Source: UBA8919 sp041658185
GTDB taxonomy: Bacteria; Elusimicrobiota; UBA8919
Direction of reading: 5' to 3'
DNA length: 64,000 bases
Assembly: GCA_041658185.1 (NCBI GenBank)
Contig: JBBAAR010000004.1
Location: 1 to 64,000 of the forward strand
The notes beneath the pieces are model-generated. The model saw nothing but the letters and a program-made list of their open reading frames with translations, ran no database searches and was not told the origin of the DNA. Positions 15,245-22,332 of the stretch are shown here, in pieces. Both the position numbers and the translations under genes were made by a program. Every line of letters begins with the position of its first letter. The stretch's first letter is position 1.

Positions 15245-18200
15245 ATGAAAAGAAAATTAATAAGTTTTGTGTTGATGACGGAAATTATATTCGCTTCTGT
15301 TTTTCAGGTAATATGTCAGGAAATAAAAAGTGACGAGGAAATTTTCAAGGAGATGCTGGGAAAAAACAATCTTTTTATTGAGTCATTTACCGCATATCAA
15401 AGCGACGAAGAAATTCCCGGAATTACAAAGCACTCGGACCAGTTGTATTTACTTGAAAAAGACAGAATAAAAATGATAAGGATCCGATATGAAAAATTAA
15501 ATCAGGTGAATTTATCGGGTTTACTTGAACTGCGGGAACTGGATTTAGAATATTGTGATATTGGCGACCTGAAGTTATCCGGGTTGCCGAAACTGGCTAA
15601 ACTTAACGTTAGCGGTAATAAAAATTTGAAGCAGGTAAATTTATCGGGCTTGCCGGAATTAGAAATTCTGGATGCGAGGTCCTGCGATATCGGCGACCTG
15701 AAGTTACCTGATTTACCGAAACTCATTGAACTCAATATTAGTGACAACAATAATTTAGATAAGGTGGATTTATCAGCGTTATCCGAACTAAAGATTCTGG
15801 GTTTGGGAAAATGCAATATCATCGACTTAAAATTGTCCAGGTTCCCGTCCAAACTTACTAAGTTATATCTTAACGGTAACAAGAATTTGAAAAAACTGGA
15901 TTTATCCGGATTGCCGGAGTTGCAGGAGTTGTGGTTGCTTGACTGTGACATAAGCGACCTGAAGTTATCTAAGTTGCCAAAACTCACTAAACTTGTTCTC
16001 AACGGCAACAAAAATTTGCAGCAGTTGGAACTATCCGGATTGCCCGAATTCTGGAAATTAGACATAGAAGGATTTGATATCGCGGCATTGAAGTTATCCG
16101 ACTTGCCGAAACTCACCGAACTCAAGATTAGCGGCAATAAAAACTTAAAACAGGTGAATTTATCCGGATTACCGGAATTGCGGGAACTGGATTTGTGGAG
16201 ATGCGACATCATCAATCTGAAGTTAAAGAAGTTGCCAAAACTAACTGAACTTAGCATTAGCGGTAACAGGAATTTGAAGCAGGTAAATTTATCGGGATTG
16301 CCGGAGTTGCAGGAGTTGCGTTTAACGGACTGTGACATCAGCGACCTGAAATTAGCGGAATTGCCAAAACTCACAGAGTTAAACCTTAGTTATAACAAAA
16401 ATCTGAAACAGGCGGATTTATCGGGATTGCTGGAATTAGAGGGTCTGGATTTAGAGGGATTTGATATCGCGGCATTAAAGTTATCCGACTTGTCAAAATT
16501 AACGAAACTCAATCTTAACGGTAACAAGAATCTGAAACAGGCGGATTTATCGGGGTTGCCGGAGTTAGAGAGTTTGGATTTAGATGGATTAGATATAGGC
16601 ATATTGAAGTTATCCGATTTGCCGAAACTTACCGAACTTAATCTTAGCGATAACAAGAATCTGAAGCAGGTGGATTTATCCGGATTAACGGGGTTGCACG
16701 AACTGGTTTTGGAAAGATGCAATATCAGCGACTTAAAAATGTCCAGGTTGCCTTCAAAACTTACGAAATTATATCTCAGCGGTAATAATAATTTAGATAA
16801 GGCGGATTTATCCGGGTTATCTGAATTAAAGATTATAGATTTAGGAAAATGTAATATCAGCGACCTGAAGTTATCAAAGTTGCCGCTCAAACTTACTAAA
16901 CTCTATCTCAGCGGTAACAAGAATTTTAATAAAGTAAATTTACCGGAATTACCGGAGTTGCAAGAGTTATGGTTGCTTGACTGTGACATCAGCGACCTGA
17001 AATTAACGGAATTGCCAAAACTCACTAAACTCTATCTCAGCGGCAACAAAAATCTGAAGCAGGCGGAATTGTCCGGATTTCCTGAATTACGTGAACTGAA
17101 TTTAGAGGGACTCAATATCGGGGCATTAAAGTTATCCGATTTGCCGAAACTTATTAAACTCAAACTCAGCGGTAATAATAATTTAAATAAAACGGATTTA
17201 TCTAGATTGCCGGAATTGCGGGAACTGGATTTGTGGAGATGCGGCGTCAGCGACCTGAAATTATCCGGGTTGCCGAAACTAACCAAACTTATCATTAGCG
17301 GCAACAGGAATTTGAAGCAGGTAAATCTATTGGAATTGCCGGAGTTACAGGAGTTGTGGTTAACGGACTGTGACATCAGCGACCTGAAATTATCCGGGTT
17401 GCCGAAACTCATTAAACTCGGCATTATCGGTAATAAAAATTTGAAGCGGATAGATTTTTCAGGATTGCTGGAGTTAAATGATCTTGATTTGGGTGGATTT
17501 GATATCGCGGCATTGAAATTATCCGAGTTGCCGAAACTTACCGGTCTCAAACTCAGCGATAACAAAAATTTAAAACAGGTGAATTTATACGGGTTAGTTG
17601 AATTAAAAGAGCTGGATTTGGGATCTTGCGACATCAGCGACCTGAAATTATCCGGGTTGCCGAAACTAATCAAACTTAACATTAGCGGTAACGGGAATTT
17701 GAAGAAGTTAAATTTATCCGACTTGCCGGAGATGCAGGAGTTGCGTTTAACGGACTGTGACATCAGTGACCTGAAATTAGCAGAATTGCCAAAACTAATA
17801 AAACTTAACATTAGCGGTAACAGGAATTTGAAGCAGGTGAATTTATCCGGGTTGCCGGAGTTGCAGGAATTGTGGTTAGCGGACTGTGATATCAGCGATC
17901 TGAAATTATTAAAGTTACCGCCGAAACTTATTAAACTCTATCTCAAAGGCAACAGGAATTTGAAGCAGATAGATTTATCCGGATTGCCTGATTTCTGGTG
18001 GCTGGATATAGAGGGACTGGATATCGGGGCATTGAAGTTATCCGATTTGCCGAAATTAACCGAACTCAAACTTAGAGGCAACAAGAATCTGAAGCAGGTC
18101 TATTTATCCGGGTTGCTTAAATTATGGAAATTGGATTTAGGGATATGTGACATCAGAGACCTGGAGTTATCCGATTTGCCGAAATTAACCGAACTCAAAC

Positions 18201-18505
18201 TTTATGACAACAAGAATTTGAAAAAGTTGAATTTGTACGGTTTGCCGGAGTTACAGGAACTGGATTTGGAAAAGTGCGACATCGGTGACCTGAAATTATC
18301 CGATTTGCCGAAACTCACGGGGCTTAAACTTTATGACAACAAGAATTTGAAAAAACTGGATTTATCCGGATTGCCCGGATTAAAGATTCTGTATTTAAGT
18401 ACCACTATGGAATTAGAAGAAATAATAATTTCAAAAGATGCCAGGACGATTGAAATTATGAATGACTTTAACATGCCTTACAAAGGTAAAGTGGTCTGGC
18501 GATAA
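15245..18505 (+). CDS. secreted giant leucine-rich-repeat protein
   Basis: 1086 aa from ATG 15245, chosen because a Sec-type signal follows at once (MKRK, then LISFVLMTEIIFASVFQVI). An ATG 39 nt upstream would bury it. From about residue 95 to 1045 the protein is about 22 tandem units of 43-44 aa, each two LRRs: consensus LKLS-LPKLTKL-LSGNKNL, KQVNLSGLPELQEL-L, DCDIS. The short 'L..L..L.LSGN.NL' unit is of bacterial LRR type. The C-terminal cap ends YKGKVVWR; no membrane anchor or sorting signal is visible. It is likely an extracellular or periplasmic binding/adhesion solenoid. Neighbouring units are very similar at the DNA level, so copy number probably changes by recombination and assembly could collapse it. 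GGCGGA lies about 10 nt before the start. Confidence 0.9.
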   Translation: MKRKLISFVLMTEIIFASVFQVICQEIKSDEEIFKEMLGKNNLFIESFTAYQSDEEIPGITKHSDQLYLLEKDRIKMIRIRYEKLNQVNLSGLLELRELDLEYCDIGDLKLSGLPKLAKLNVSGNKNLKQVNLSGLPELEILDARSCDIGDLKLPDLPKLIELNISDNNNLDKVDLSALSELKILGLGKCNIIDLKLSRFPSKLTKLYLNGNKNLKKLDLSGLPELQELWLLDCDISDLKLSKLPKLTKLVLNGNKNLQQLELSGLPEFWKLDIEGFDIAALKLSDLPKLTELKISGNKNLKQVNLSGLPELRELDLWRCDIINLKLKKLPKLTELSISGNRNLKQVNLSGLPELQELRLTDCDISDLKLAELPKLTELNLSYNKNLKQADLSGLLELEGLDLEGFDIAALKLSDLSKLTKLNLNGNKNLKQADLSGLPELESLDLDGLDIGILKLSDLPKLTELNLSDNKNLKQVDLSGLTGLHELVLERCNISDLKMSRLPSKLTKLYLSGNNNLDKADLSGLSELKIIDLGKCNISDLKLSKLPLKLTKLYLSGNKNFNKVNLPELPELQELWLLDCDISDLKLTELPKLTKLYLSGNKNLKQAELSGFPELRELNLEGLNIGALKLSDLPKLIKLKLSGNNNLNKTDLSRLPELRELDLWRCGVSDLKLSGLPKLTKLIISGNRNLKQVNLLELPELQELWLTDCDISDLKLSGLPKLIKLGIIGNKNLKRIDFSGLLELNDLDLGGFDIAALKLSELPKLTGLKLSDNKNLKQVNLYGLVELKELDLGSCDISDLKLSGLPKLIKLNISGNGNLKKLNLSDLPEMQELRLTDCDISDLKLAELPKLIKLNISGNRNLKQVNLSGLPELQELWLADCDISDLKLLKLPPKLIKLYLKGNRNLKQIDLSGLPDFWWLDIEGLDIGALKLSDLPKLTELKLRGNKNLKQVYLSGLLKLWKLDLGICDIRDLELSDLPKLTELKLYDNKNLKKLNLYGLPELQELDLEKCDIGDLKLSDLPKLTGLKLYDNKNLKKLDLSGLPGLKILYLSTTMELEEIIISKDARTIEIMNDFNMPYKGKVVWR

Positions 18506-18576
18506 TCTGTGTATAAGTGAGGCGGTCCGGGTTTTTAATCGGACGGATTAATTTTTGTAAATTCTATGCTAACCGG

Positions 18577-18603
18577 GTCGGCGTATTTTTTATGCCGGCT
18601 TTT
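18577..18603 (+). terminator. intrinsic terminator after the LRR gene
   Basis: GTCGGCGTA (18577-18585), loop TTTTT, TATGCCGGC (18591-18599), then TTTT. Nine pairs with two G-U wobbles. A smaller GTCCG/CGGAC stem precedes it at 18525-18544. The rest of the 262 bp spacer holds only the next promoter. Confidence 0.75.
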
Positions 18604-18707
18604 CTTATTTGTGAAAATTAGTAACAAAAATTACTAAAAAACACTTAATAGCAGAACTTGGCACTGCTTACCTCAAAAACAAAAAATTTGGAAAAATAAA
18701 AAAGTAC

Positions 18708-18736
18708 TTGACAAAATTTGGTAAAATATGTATACT
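18708..18736 (+). promoter_or_regulatory. promoter of the HTH gene
   Basis: TTGACA (18708-18713), 17 bp, TATACT (18731-18736). The preceding AAAAAGTACTTGACAAAA is the same phrase as at the right end of the duplicated leaders at 1297 and 2090. Confidence 0.85.
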
Positions 18737-18767
18737 AATAAGAAGAGAAGATAAAAGGTGGTAAAAT

Positions 18768-19016
18768 ATGGCGGAGACAAAAGATGTAATGTCAATAATA
18801 GAACTTGCGGAATATCTCGGAATAGGAAAATCAAAAATTTACAATTTAATCAGACAAAATAAAATTCCCGCATCAAAAATCGGAAGGCAATACAGATTTT
18901 CCAGAGATGTTATTGATAACTGGCTGAGAGAAAAAATTATTACGACGCCTCGCGCGCCGCAGATGGGACTTTTTGAAAAAAAGGAAACCGCAGATGAACA
19001 CAGCCAAAAGATTTAA
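18768..19016 (+). CDS. excisionase-family HTH DNA-binding protein
   Basis: 82 aa. MSIIELAEYLGIGKSKIYNL, then IRQNKIPASKIGRQYRFSRD and VIDNWL form the MerR/Xis-like winged helix of the 'excisionase family DNA-binding domain'. The tail of about 27 residues is charged and unstructured. These stand-alone proteins are common chromosomal regulators; no integrase or phage gene is nearby, so a role in excision is unlikely here. It has its own promoter and a GGTGG ribosome site 6-10 nt upstream. The spacer after it carries the ATTCGTG repeat, followed by the KamA-like gene. Confidence 0.85.
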   Translation: MAETKDVMSIIELAEYLGIGKSKIYNLIRQNKIPASKIGRQYRFSRDVIDNWLREKIITTPRAPQMGLFEKKETADEHSQKI

Positions 19017-19017
19017 A

Positions 19018-19088
19018 CCACGAATAAACACAAATGAACATAAAAAAGAATTGTATTTTAATTCGTGATTATTCGTGTCAATTCGTGG
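19018..19088. repeat. ATTCGTG tandem/inverted repeat
   Basis: ATTCGTG occurs at 19061, 19071 and 19081, a 10 nt period. The final ATTCGTGG (19081-19088) is complementary to CCACGAAT at 19018-19025, and AAACACAAATGAACA repeats the theme on the left arm. It is a dispersed-repeat-like hairpin filling most of the gap between the HTH and KamA-like genes. Confidence 0.75.
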
Positions 19089-19105
19089 CAAAAAAAGGAA
19101 AATAA

Positions 19106-20245
19106 ATGAACGAAGAAAAAAACGATTGGAAGTGGCAGTTAAAAAATCGCATAACGACCGCTTCTGAACTTTCAAAATATGTCAATTTAACCGAAAGCGA
19201 ACTTGCCGCCTGCGGGGTTGATTCCCGTCTGAAAATGTCAGTCACCCCGTATTTTTTAACGCTTATAGATAAAAACGACCCGAACTGCCCGATAAGAAAA
19301 CAGGCGATTCCCACATATCCGGAGTTGAATTTTTCCGAAAACGATTTGTCCGACCCCTGCGGTGAAGAAAAAGATACGGTCGTCTGCGGCCTTGTTCACC
19401 GCTATCCCGACAGGGTTCTTTTATTGGCAACCGATTTGTGCGCGATGTATTGCCGTCATTGCACCCGCAGGCGTCTTGTCGGGCAGAAAGAAACATCATT
19501 ATCCGCCGAACAGTTGGAAGCCACATATGATTACATAAGAAAAAACAAAAAAATTAGGGATGTTTTAATTTCCGGCGGCGACCCTTTAATGTTAATAGAT
19601 GAAAAACTTGAATCAATTTTGAAAAATTTGCGAGAAATTCCGCATGTTGAAATAATTCGCATAGGAACAAGGGTGCCGATTGTTTTACCTCAAAGAATTA
19701 CGCCGGATTTGGTCGCAATACTTAAAAAATATCATCCGCTTTATATGTCGCTGCATTTTAATCATCCGAAAGAAATCTCCACAGAGACAAAAATTGCCTG
19801 CTCCCTTCTTGCTGATAACGGAATCCCGTTAGGCAGCCAGACGGTTTTGTTGAAAGGTATTAACGACACTCCGAAAATTATGATGCGGCTGATGCACGAG
19901 TTGATGAAAATAAGGGTTAGACCGTATTACATTTATCAGTGTGATTTGGCGACCGGGACTTCGCATTTCAGGACATCCGTTGCAACGGGTATAAAAATTA
20001 TTGAGTCGCTTCGCGGACATACAACCGGTTACGCCGTCCCGACATTCGTAATTGATGCGCCTGGCGGCGGCGGAAAAGTTCCGATTTCACCGGAGTATGT
20101 GATTTCAAAAAACAAAGACAACATCATAATAAGAAATTGGAAAAAAGAGATTTATGTGTATCCTGAACAAAGTCGAGGGATACATTTTGAAAACACAGCC
20201 CGAGTAAATCGGGAAGAAATTTTAATAGAAAAGGGGGTGAGATAG
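19106..20245 (+). CDS. KamA-family radical-SAM aminomutase
   Basis: 379 aa. Radical-SAM cluster motif C112-x3-C116-x2-C119 (CAMYCRHCTRRR) and the PLP-lysine motif APGGGGKVP near 312, as in lysine 2,3-aminomutase. The family swaps the alpha-amino group of lysine (or glutamate) to the beta carbon. It is somewhat shorter than clostridial KamA (about 416 aa) and lacks its C-terminal tail. Near the C-terminus a palindromic element is translated as YPEQSRGI (see 20157-20184). The substrate could be free lysine or glutamate; no EF-P or lysine-fermentation genes are nearby. The stop is 1 nt before the next ATG. Confidence 0.88.
   Translation: MNEEKNDWKWQLKNRITTASELSKYVNLTESELAACGVDSRLKMSVTPYFLTLIDKNDPNCPIRKQAIPTYPELNFSENDLSDPCGEEKDTVVCGLVHRYPDRVLLLATDLCAMYCRHCTRRRLVGQKETSLSAEQLEATYDYIRKNKKIRDVLISGGDPLMLIDEKLESILKNLREIPHVEIIRIGTRVPIVLPQRITPDLVAILKKYHPLYMSLHFNHPKEISTETKIACSLLADNGIPLGSQTVLLKGINDTPKIMMRLMHELMKIRVRPYYIYQCDLATGTSHFRTSVATGIKIIESLRGHTTGYAVPTFVIDAPGGGGKVPISPEYVISKNKDNIIIRNWKKEIYVYPEQSRGIHFENTARVNREEILIEKGVR
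20157..20184. repeat. palindromic element inside the kamA-like gene
   Basis: TGTATCC (20157-20163) and GGATACA (20178-20184) flank TGAACAAAGTCGAG. It is read in frame as VYPEQSRGIH. The CCTGAACAAAGTCGAGGG core resembles palindromic repeats dispersed in many bacterial genomes. Confidence 0.7.
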
Positions 20246-20246
20246 A

Positions 20247-20480
20247 ATGGCACAAGAAATTGCGAAAGCAGGCGTAAAGAGAGCATCCGGTTATCTGTAC
20301 TACATTGACAAGCAGGGTGATGTTTCCAGAGCGAAAATGGCCCGCGGTGGCAAGAAAGGTAAAGGTGGCAAAAGTAAACCCGAGAAAGTAACGAAGGTCG
20401 GCGTAAAGAAAGAGAAGGGTTACCTCTATTTTCTTGACAAGAAAGGCAATGTATCCAGAGCAAAAATGGCGCGCAGATAA
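20247..20480 (+). CDS. 77-aa basic protein with two tandem repeats, unknown
   Basis: Two ~28-residue units, GVKRASGYLYYIDKQGDVSR-AKMAR (9-33) and GVKKEKGYLYFLDKKGNVSR-AKMAR (52-76), are joined by a Gly/Lys linker (GGKKGKGGKSKPEKV). The protein is strongly basic, with no Cys, signal peptide or membrane segment. The KGYLYF.DK.G.VSRAKM motif is, as far as I recall, found in uncharacterised small proteins of several phyla. A strong purine site GGGGGTGAG lies just before ATG 20247, inside the end of the kamA-like gene, so the two are translationally coupled. A terminator follows. Nucleic-acid binding is a guess from charge only. Confidence 0.75.
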   Translation: MAQEIAKAGVKRASGYLYYIDKQGDVSRAKMARGGKKGKGGKSKPEKVTKVGVKKEKGYLYFLDKKGNVSRAKMARR

Positions 20481-20502
20481 GCAGCCGTTTTTAAAATGGA
20501 TT

Positions 20503-20569
20503 AAAAAACCCTCGGATTTCTGCGAACCTGCCTGACGGTAGGCAGGTGCGGAATATCAGGGGGTTTTTT
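20503..20569 (+). terminator. composite terminator after the 77-aa gene
   Basis: Outer arms AAAAAACCC (20503-20511) and GGGTTTTTT (20561-20569), with an inner perfect stem ACCTGCCT (20526-20533)/AGGCAGGT (20540-20547). The right arm ends in a six-T run. It is a strong terminator with a nested CCTGCC palindrome of the kind found as a dispersed repeat. Confidence 0.85.
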
Positions 20570-20570
20570 A

Positions 20571-20599
20571 TTGACATTTCGGCTGGAATTATATAAAAT
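20571..20599 (+). promoter_or_regulatory. promoter of the DUF1015 gene
   Basis: TTGACA (20571-20576), 17 bp, TAAAAT (20594-20599), one base after the terminator. The expected start, about 20606, coincides with the ATG of the next gene, which suggests a leaderless mRNA. Confidence 0.75.
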
Positions 20600-20605
20600 C
20601 GTTTT

Positions 20606-21709
20606 ATGGCTGAAATTATTCCGTTTCGTGCCGTAAGATACGATAAAAAAAATATTTCCGATTTAATCTGCCCGCCTTACGACATAATATCTCCGTCGGA
20701 AAAAACCGGTTATCTCAAAAAAAATCCCTACAACGCGGTAAGAATAGAGTATCCTTCAAATTACCATTCCGCCAAAAAAAACTTTGAATTATGGAGGGTG
20801 AAAAAAGTTATAATCAGGGATTTATCTCCGTCATTTTATATTTATGAGCAGAGTTTCGGGTTCAAAGAAAAAAAATATGTCCGGAGCGGTTTTTTTGCGA
20901 TTCTTAAAACCGAAAAATTCGGCAAAAATATTTTTCCCCATGAGAAAACACACATAGCACCCAAGTTAGACCGTCTGAACCTTTTGAAAATAACCAATAT
21001 AAACACAAGCCCGATATTCTGTCTTTTTTCAGATAAAAATGGAATTTTCAGAAAAATAGTTCTAAAAATTAAAAAGAAAAAACCGCTCGCTTTTGCTTAT
21101 TTACCAAATGGTAAGGAAAAAATATGGAAGATTTCCGATAAAAAAATAATAAAAGTACTTGAAAATCTTCTAAAAAATAATAAAATACTTATTGCCGACG
21201 GGCATCACAGATACGAAACATTTTTTGAGTTCACTAGCGCCCCTCAACGAGGGGCGGGGTTCACGCCAGGCGGTTACATTTTAACATTTTTATGCCCGTT
21301 TGAAAGCAATGGTTTATTGATACTGCCGACACATCGCTTAATAAAAAACTGGACAGAAAAAGAGACTAAAAAATTGAAAAGCTTTTCTTGCATCAGCAAA
21401 AAATGGGACTATCGGTTTTATATTAACGGACGATTTTATTATCTTAAAGTCCCGGAAAAATATAAAGGTCTTTCAATTGAGTTTTTGCATTCTGTAATTC
21501 TTAAGAATAAGAAAGTTGAGTATACTGAAAACGAAAATTATGCATTGCGTTCGGTTGATAAAGGGGATTTTTCGGCTTGTGTTATTTTAAAATCGCTTTC
21601 CGTTGACATCCTGAAATCCGTTATTAAAGAAAGAAAACTTCTTCCGCCGAAGTCGACATATTTTTATCCGAAGGTCTCAACGGGATTCGTGTTCAATGAA
21701 CTTTATTGA
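20606..21709 (+). CDS. DUF1015 family protein
   Basis: 367 aa. Family signatures: IIPFRAVRYDKKNISDLICP followed by PYDIIS at the N-terminus and ILIADGHHRYET near 195-206; the end LLPPKSTYFYPKVSTGFVFN is also typical. DUF1015 members include a reported free-serine kinase, but most are uncharacterised and the substrate here is unknown. The middle contains TSAPQRGAGFTPGG right after the GHHRYETFFEF segment, coded by a palindromic element (21238-21256) and absent from family members as I recall them. The promoter is very close and no ribosome site precedes the ATG. It overlaps cvpA by 14 nt. Confidence 0.85.
   Translation: MAEIIPFRAVRYDKKNISDLICPPYDIISPSEKTGYLKKNPYNAVRIEYPSNYHSAKKNFELWRVKKVIIRDLSPSFYIYEQSFGFKEKKYVRSGFFAILKTEKFGKNIFPHEKTHIAPKLDRLNLLKITNINTSPIFCLFSDKNGIFRKIVLKIKKKKPLAFAYLPNGKEKIWKISDKKIIKVLENLLKNNKILIADGHHRYETFFEFTSAPQRGAGFTPGGYILTFLCPFESNGLLILPTHRLIKNWTEKETKKLKSFSCISKKWDYRFYINGRFYYLKVPEKYKGLSIEFLHSVILKNKKVEYTENENYALRSVDKGDFSACVILKSLSVDILKSVIKERKLLPPKSTYFYPKVSTGFVFNELY
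21238..21256. repeat. in-frame palindrome inside the DUF1015 gene
   Basis: CGCCCCT (21238-21244), loop CAACG, AGGGGCG (21250-21256): perfect 7 bp GC-rich stem in an AT-rich gene. It is translated as SAPQRGAG. Confidence 0.75.
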
Positions 21710-22232
21710 TTTAATAATTTTTTTGTCAATACTTTTTTTTGCCTGGGTCGGTTCCAGGATAGGAATAGTAACCACAATTTCAAGTGTTTTGTCGGGTATT
21801 TTCGGTTCGGTTGCTGCGAATCTATTCTATGTGAAATTTGCCATCTTCCTTCCGCCAAAGCCGTCCAGTTTAGTAATAAGTTATTTCATGATATTTTTTT
21901 CCGTTTCCATCTTGATATTTTATACGGGGCATGCCGTTTCTAAATTGATGCATTTGATGTTTTTTGGTTTGATGGACAGATTTTTGGGCGCATTGATGGG
22001 AGTTGTACTCGGTGCCGTTATCTGCGGTGTATTGTTAATGGTCGCGGTTGTGACTCCGTCGGCAAAAATAAGATATTATGTAAAAAATTCAACGCTGGCG
22101 CCGGTTGTTATAAATAAAATAATGGCACCTGCCGTTAAACCGTTTTCAAGGAAAAAATACGAAGCATTGACCAAAGATATCACAGTTGATGTAATGAAAA
22201 AAATCAAATCGCTGCCGCCTCCGTTGAGATAA
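21696..22232 (+). CDS. CvpA family membrane protein
   Basis: 178 aa with four hydrophobic segments (about 5-45, 60-80 and 95-120 region) and the family pattern FIDLIIFLSILFFAWVGSRI then GIVTTISSV at the N-terminus, with GALMGVVLGAVICGVLLM in the third helix. CvpA/colicin-V-production-family proteins are inner-membrane proteins of poorly defined role in envelope homeostasis. The start overlaps the DUF1015 end by 14 nt. An AT-only hairpin follows the stop. Confidence 0.85.
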   Translation: MNFIDLIIFLSILFFAWVGSRIGIVTTISSVLSGIFGSVAANLFYVKFAIFLPPKPSSLVISYFMIFFSVSILIFYTGHAVSKLMHLMFFGLMDRFLGALMGVVLGAVICGVLLMVAVVTPSAKIRYYVKNSTLAPVVINKIMAPAVKPFSRKKYEALTKDITVDVMKKIKSLPPPLR

Positions 22233-22254
22233 AAATTTTGTTGTAAAATTTTTT
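22231..22254 (+). terminator. weak AT-only terminator candidate
   Basis: AAAAATTTT (22231-22239), loop GTTGT, AAAATTTTT (22245-22253) plus one T. The stem has no G-C pairs, so termination would be inefficient. It marks the boundary between housekeeping genes and the polysaccharide locus. Confidence 0.4.
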
Positions 22255-22262
22255 AATTTCTA

Positions 22263-22291
22263 TTGATTTTTACAAATTTATTTGATAAAAT
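22263..22291 (+). promoter_or_regulatory. promoter of the polysaccharide locus
   Basis: TTGATT (22263-22268), 17 bp, TAAAAT (22286-22291). A strong AGGAGG (22317-22322 region) precedes ATG 22333. It is the only promoter-like signal before the long nucleotide-sugar gene run. Confidence 0.6.
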
Positions 22292-22332
22292 AAAAAAATA
22301 TGTAATTTAGTTCTGTAGGAGGATTTCAGTAA

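Noticed and set aside
15502..17811. Long minus-strand open frames opposite the LRR gene (up to 290 aa)
   Set aside because: They mirror the sense repeats in an antisense frame, repeat with the same 129-132 nt period and have no ribosome sites; they are by-products of the repeat composition.
15245..18505. Tandem ~129 bp units as a CRISPR or satellite array
   Set aside because: The units are codon-phased, encode LRRs and have no unique spacers.
18768..19016. Prophage or integrative element signalled by the excisionase-like HTH
   Set aside because: No integrase, att repeats or phage genes nearby; stand-alone HTH proteins of this type are common chromosomal regulators.
19106..20245. EpmB-type enzyme for EF-P modification
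   Set aside because: No efp or epmA gene in the window and the catalytic motifs do not separate EpmB from KamA by eye; kept as KamA family.
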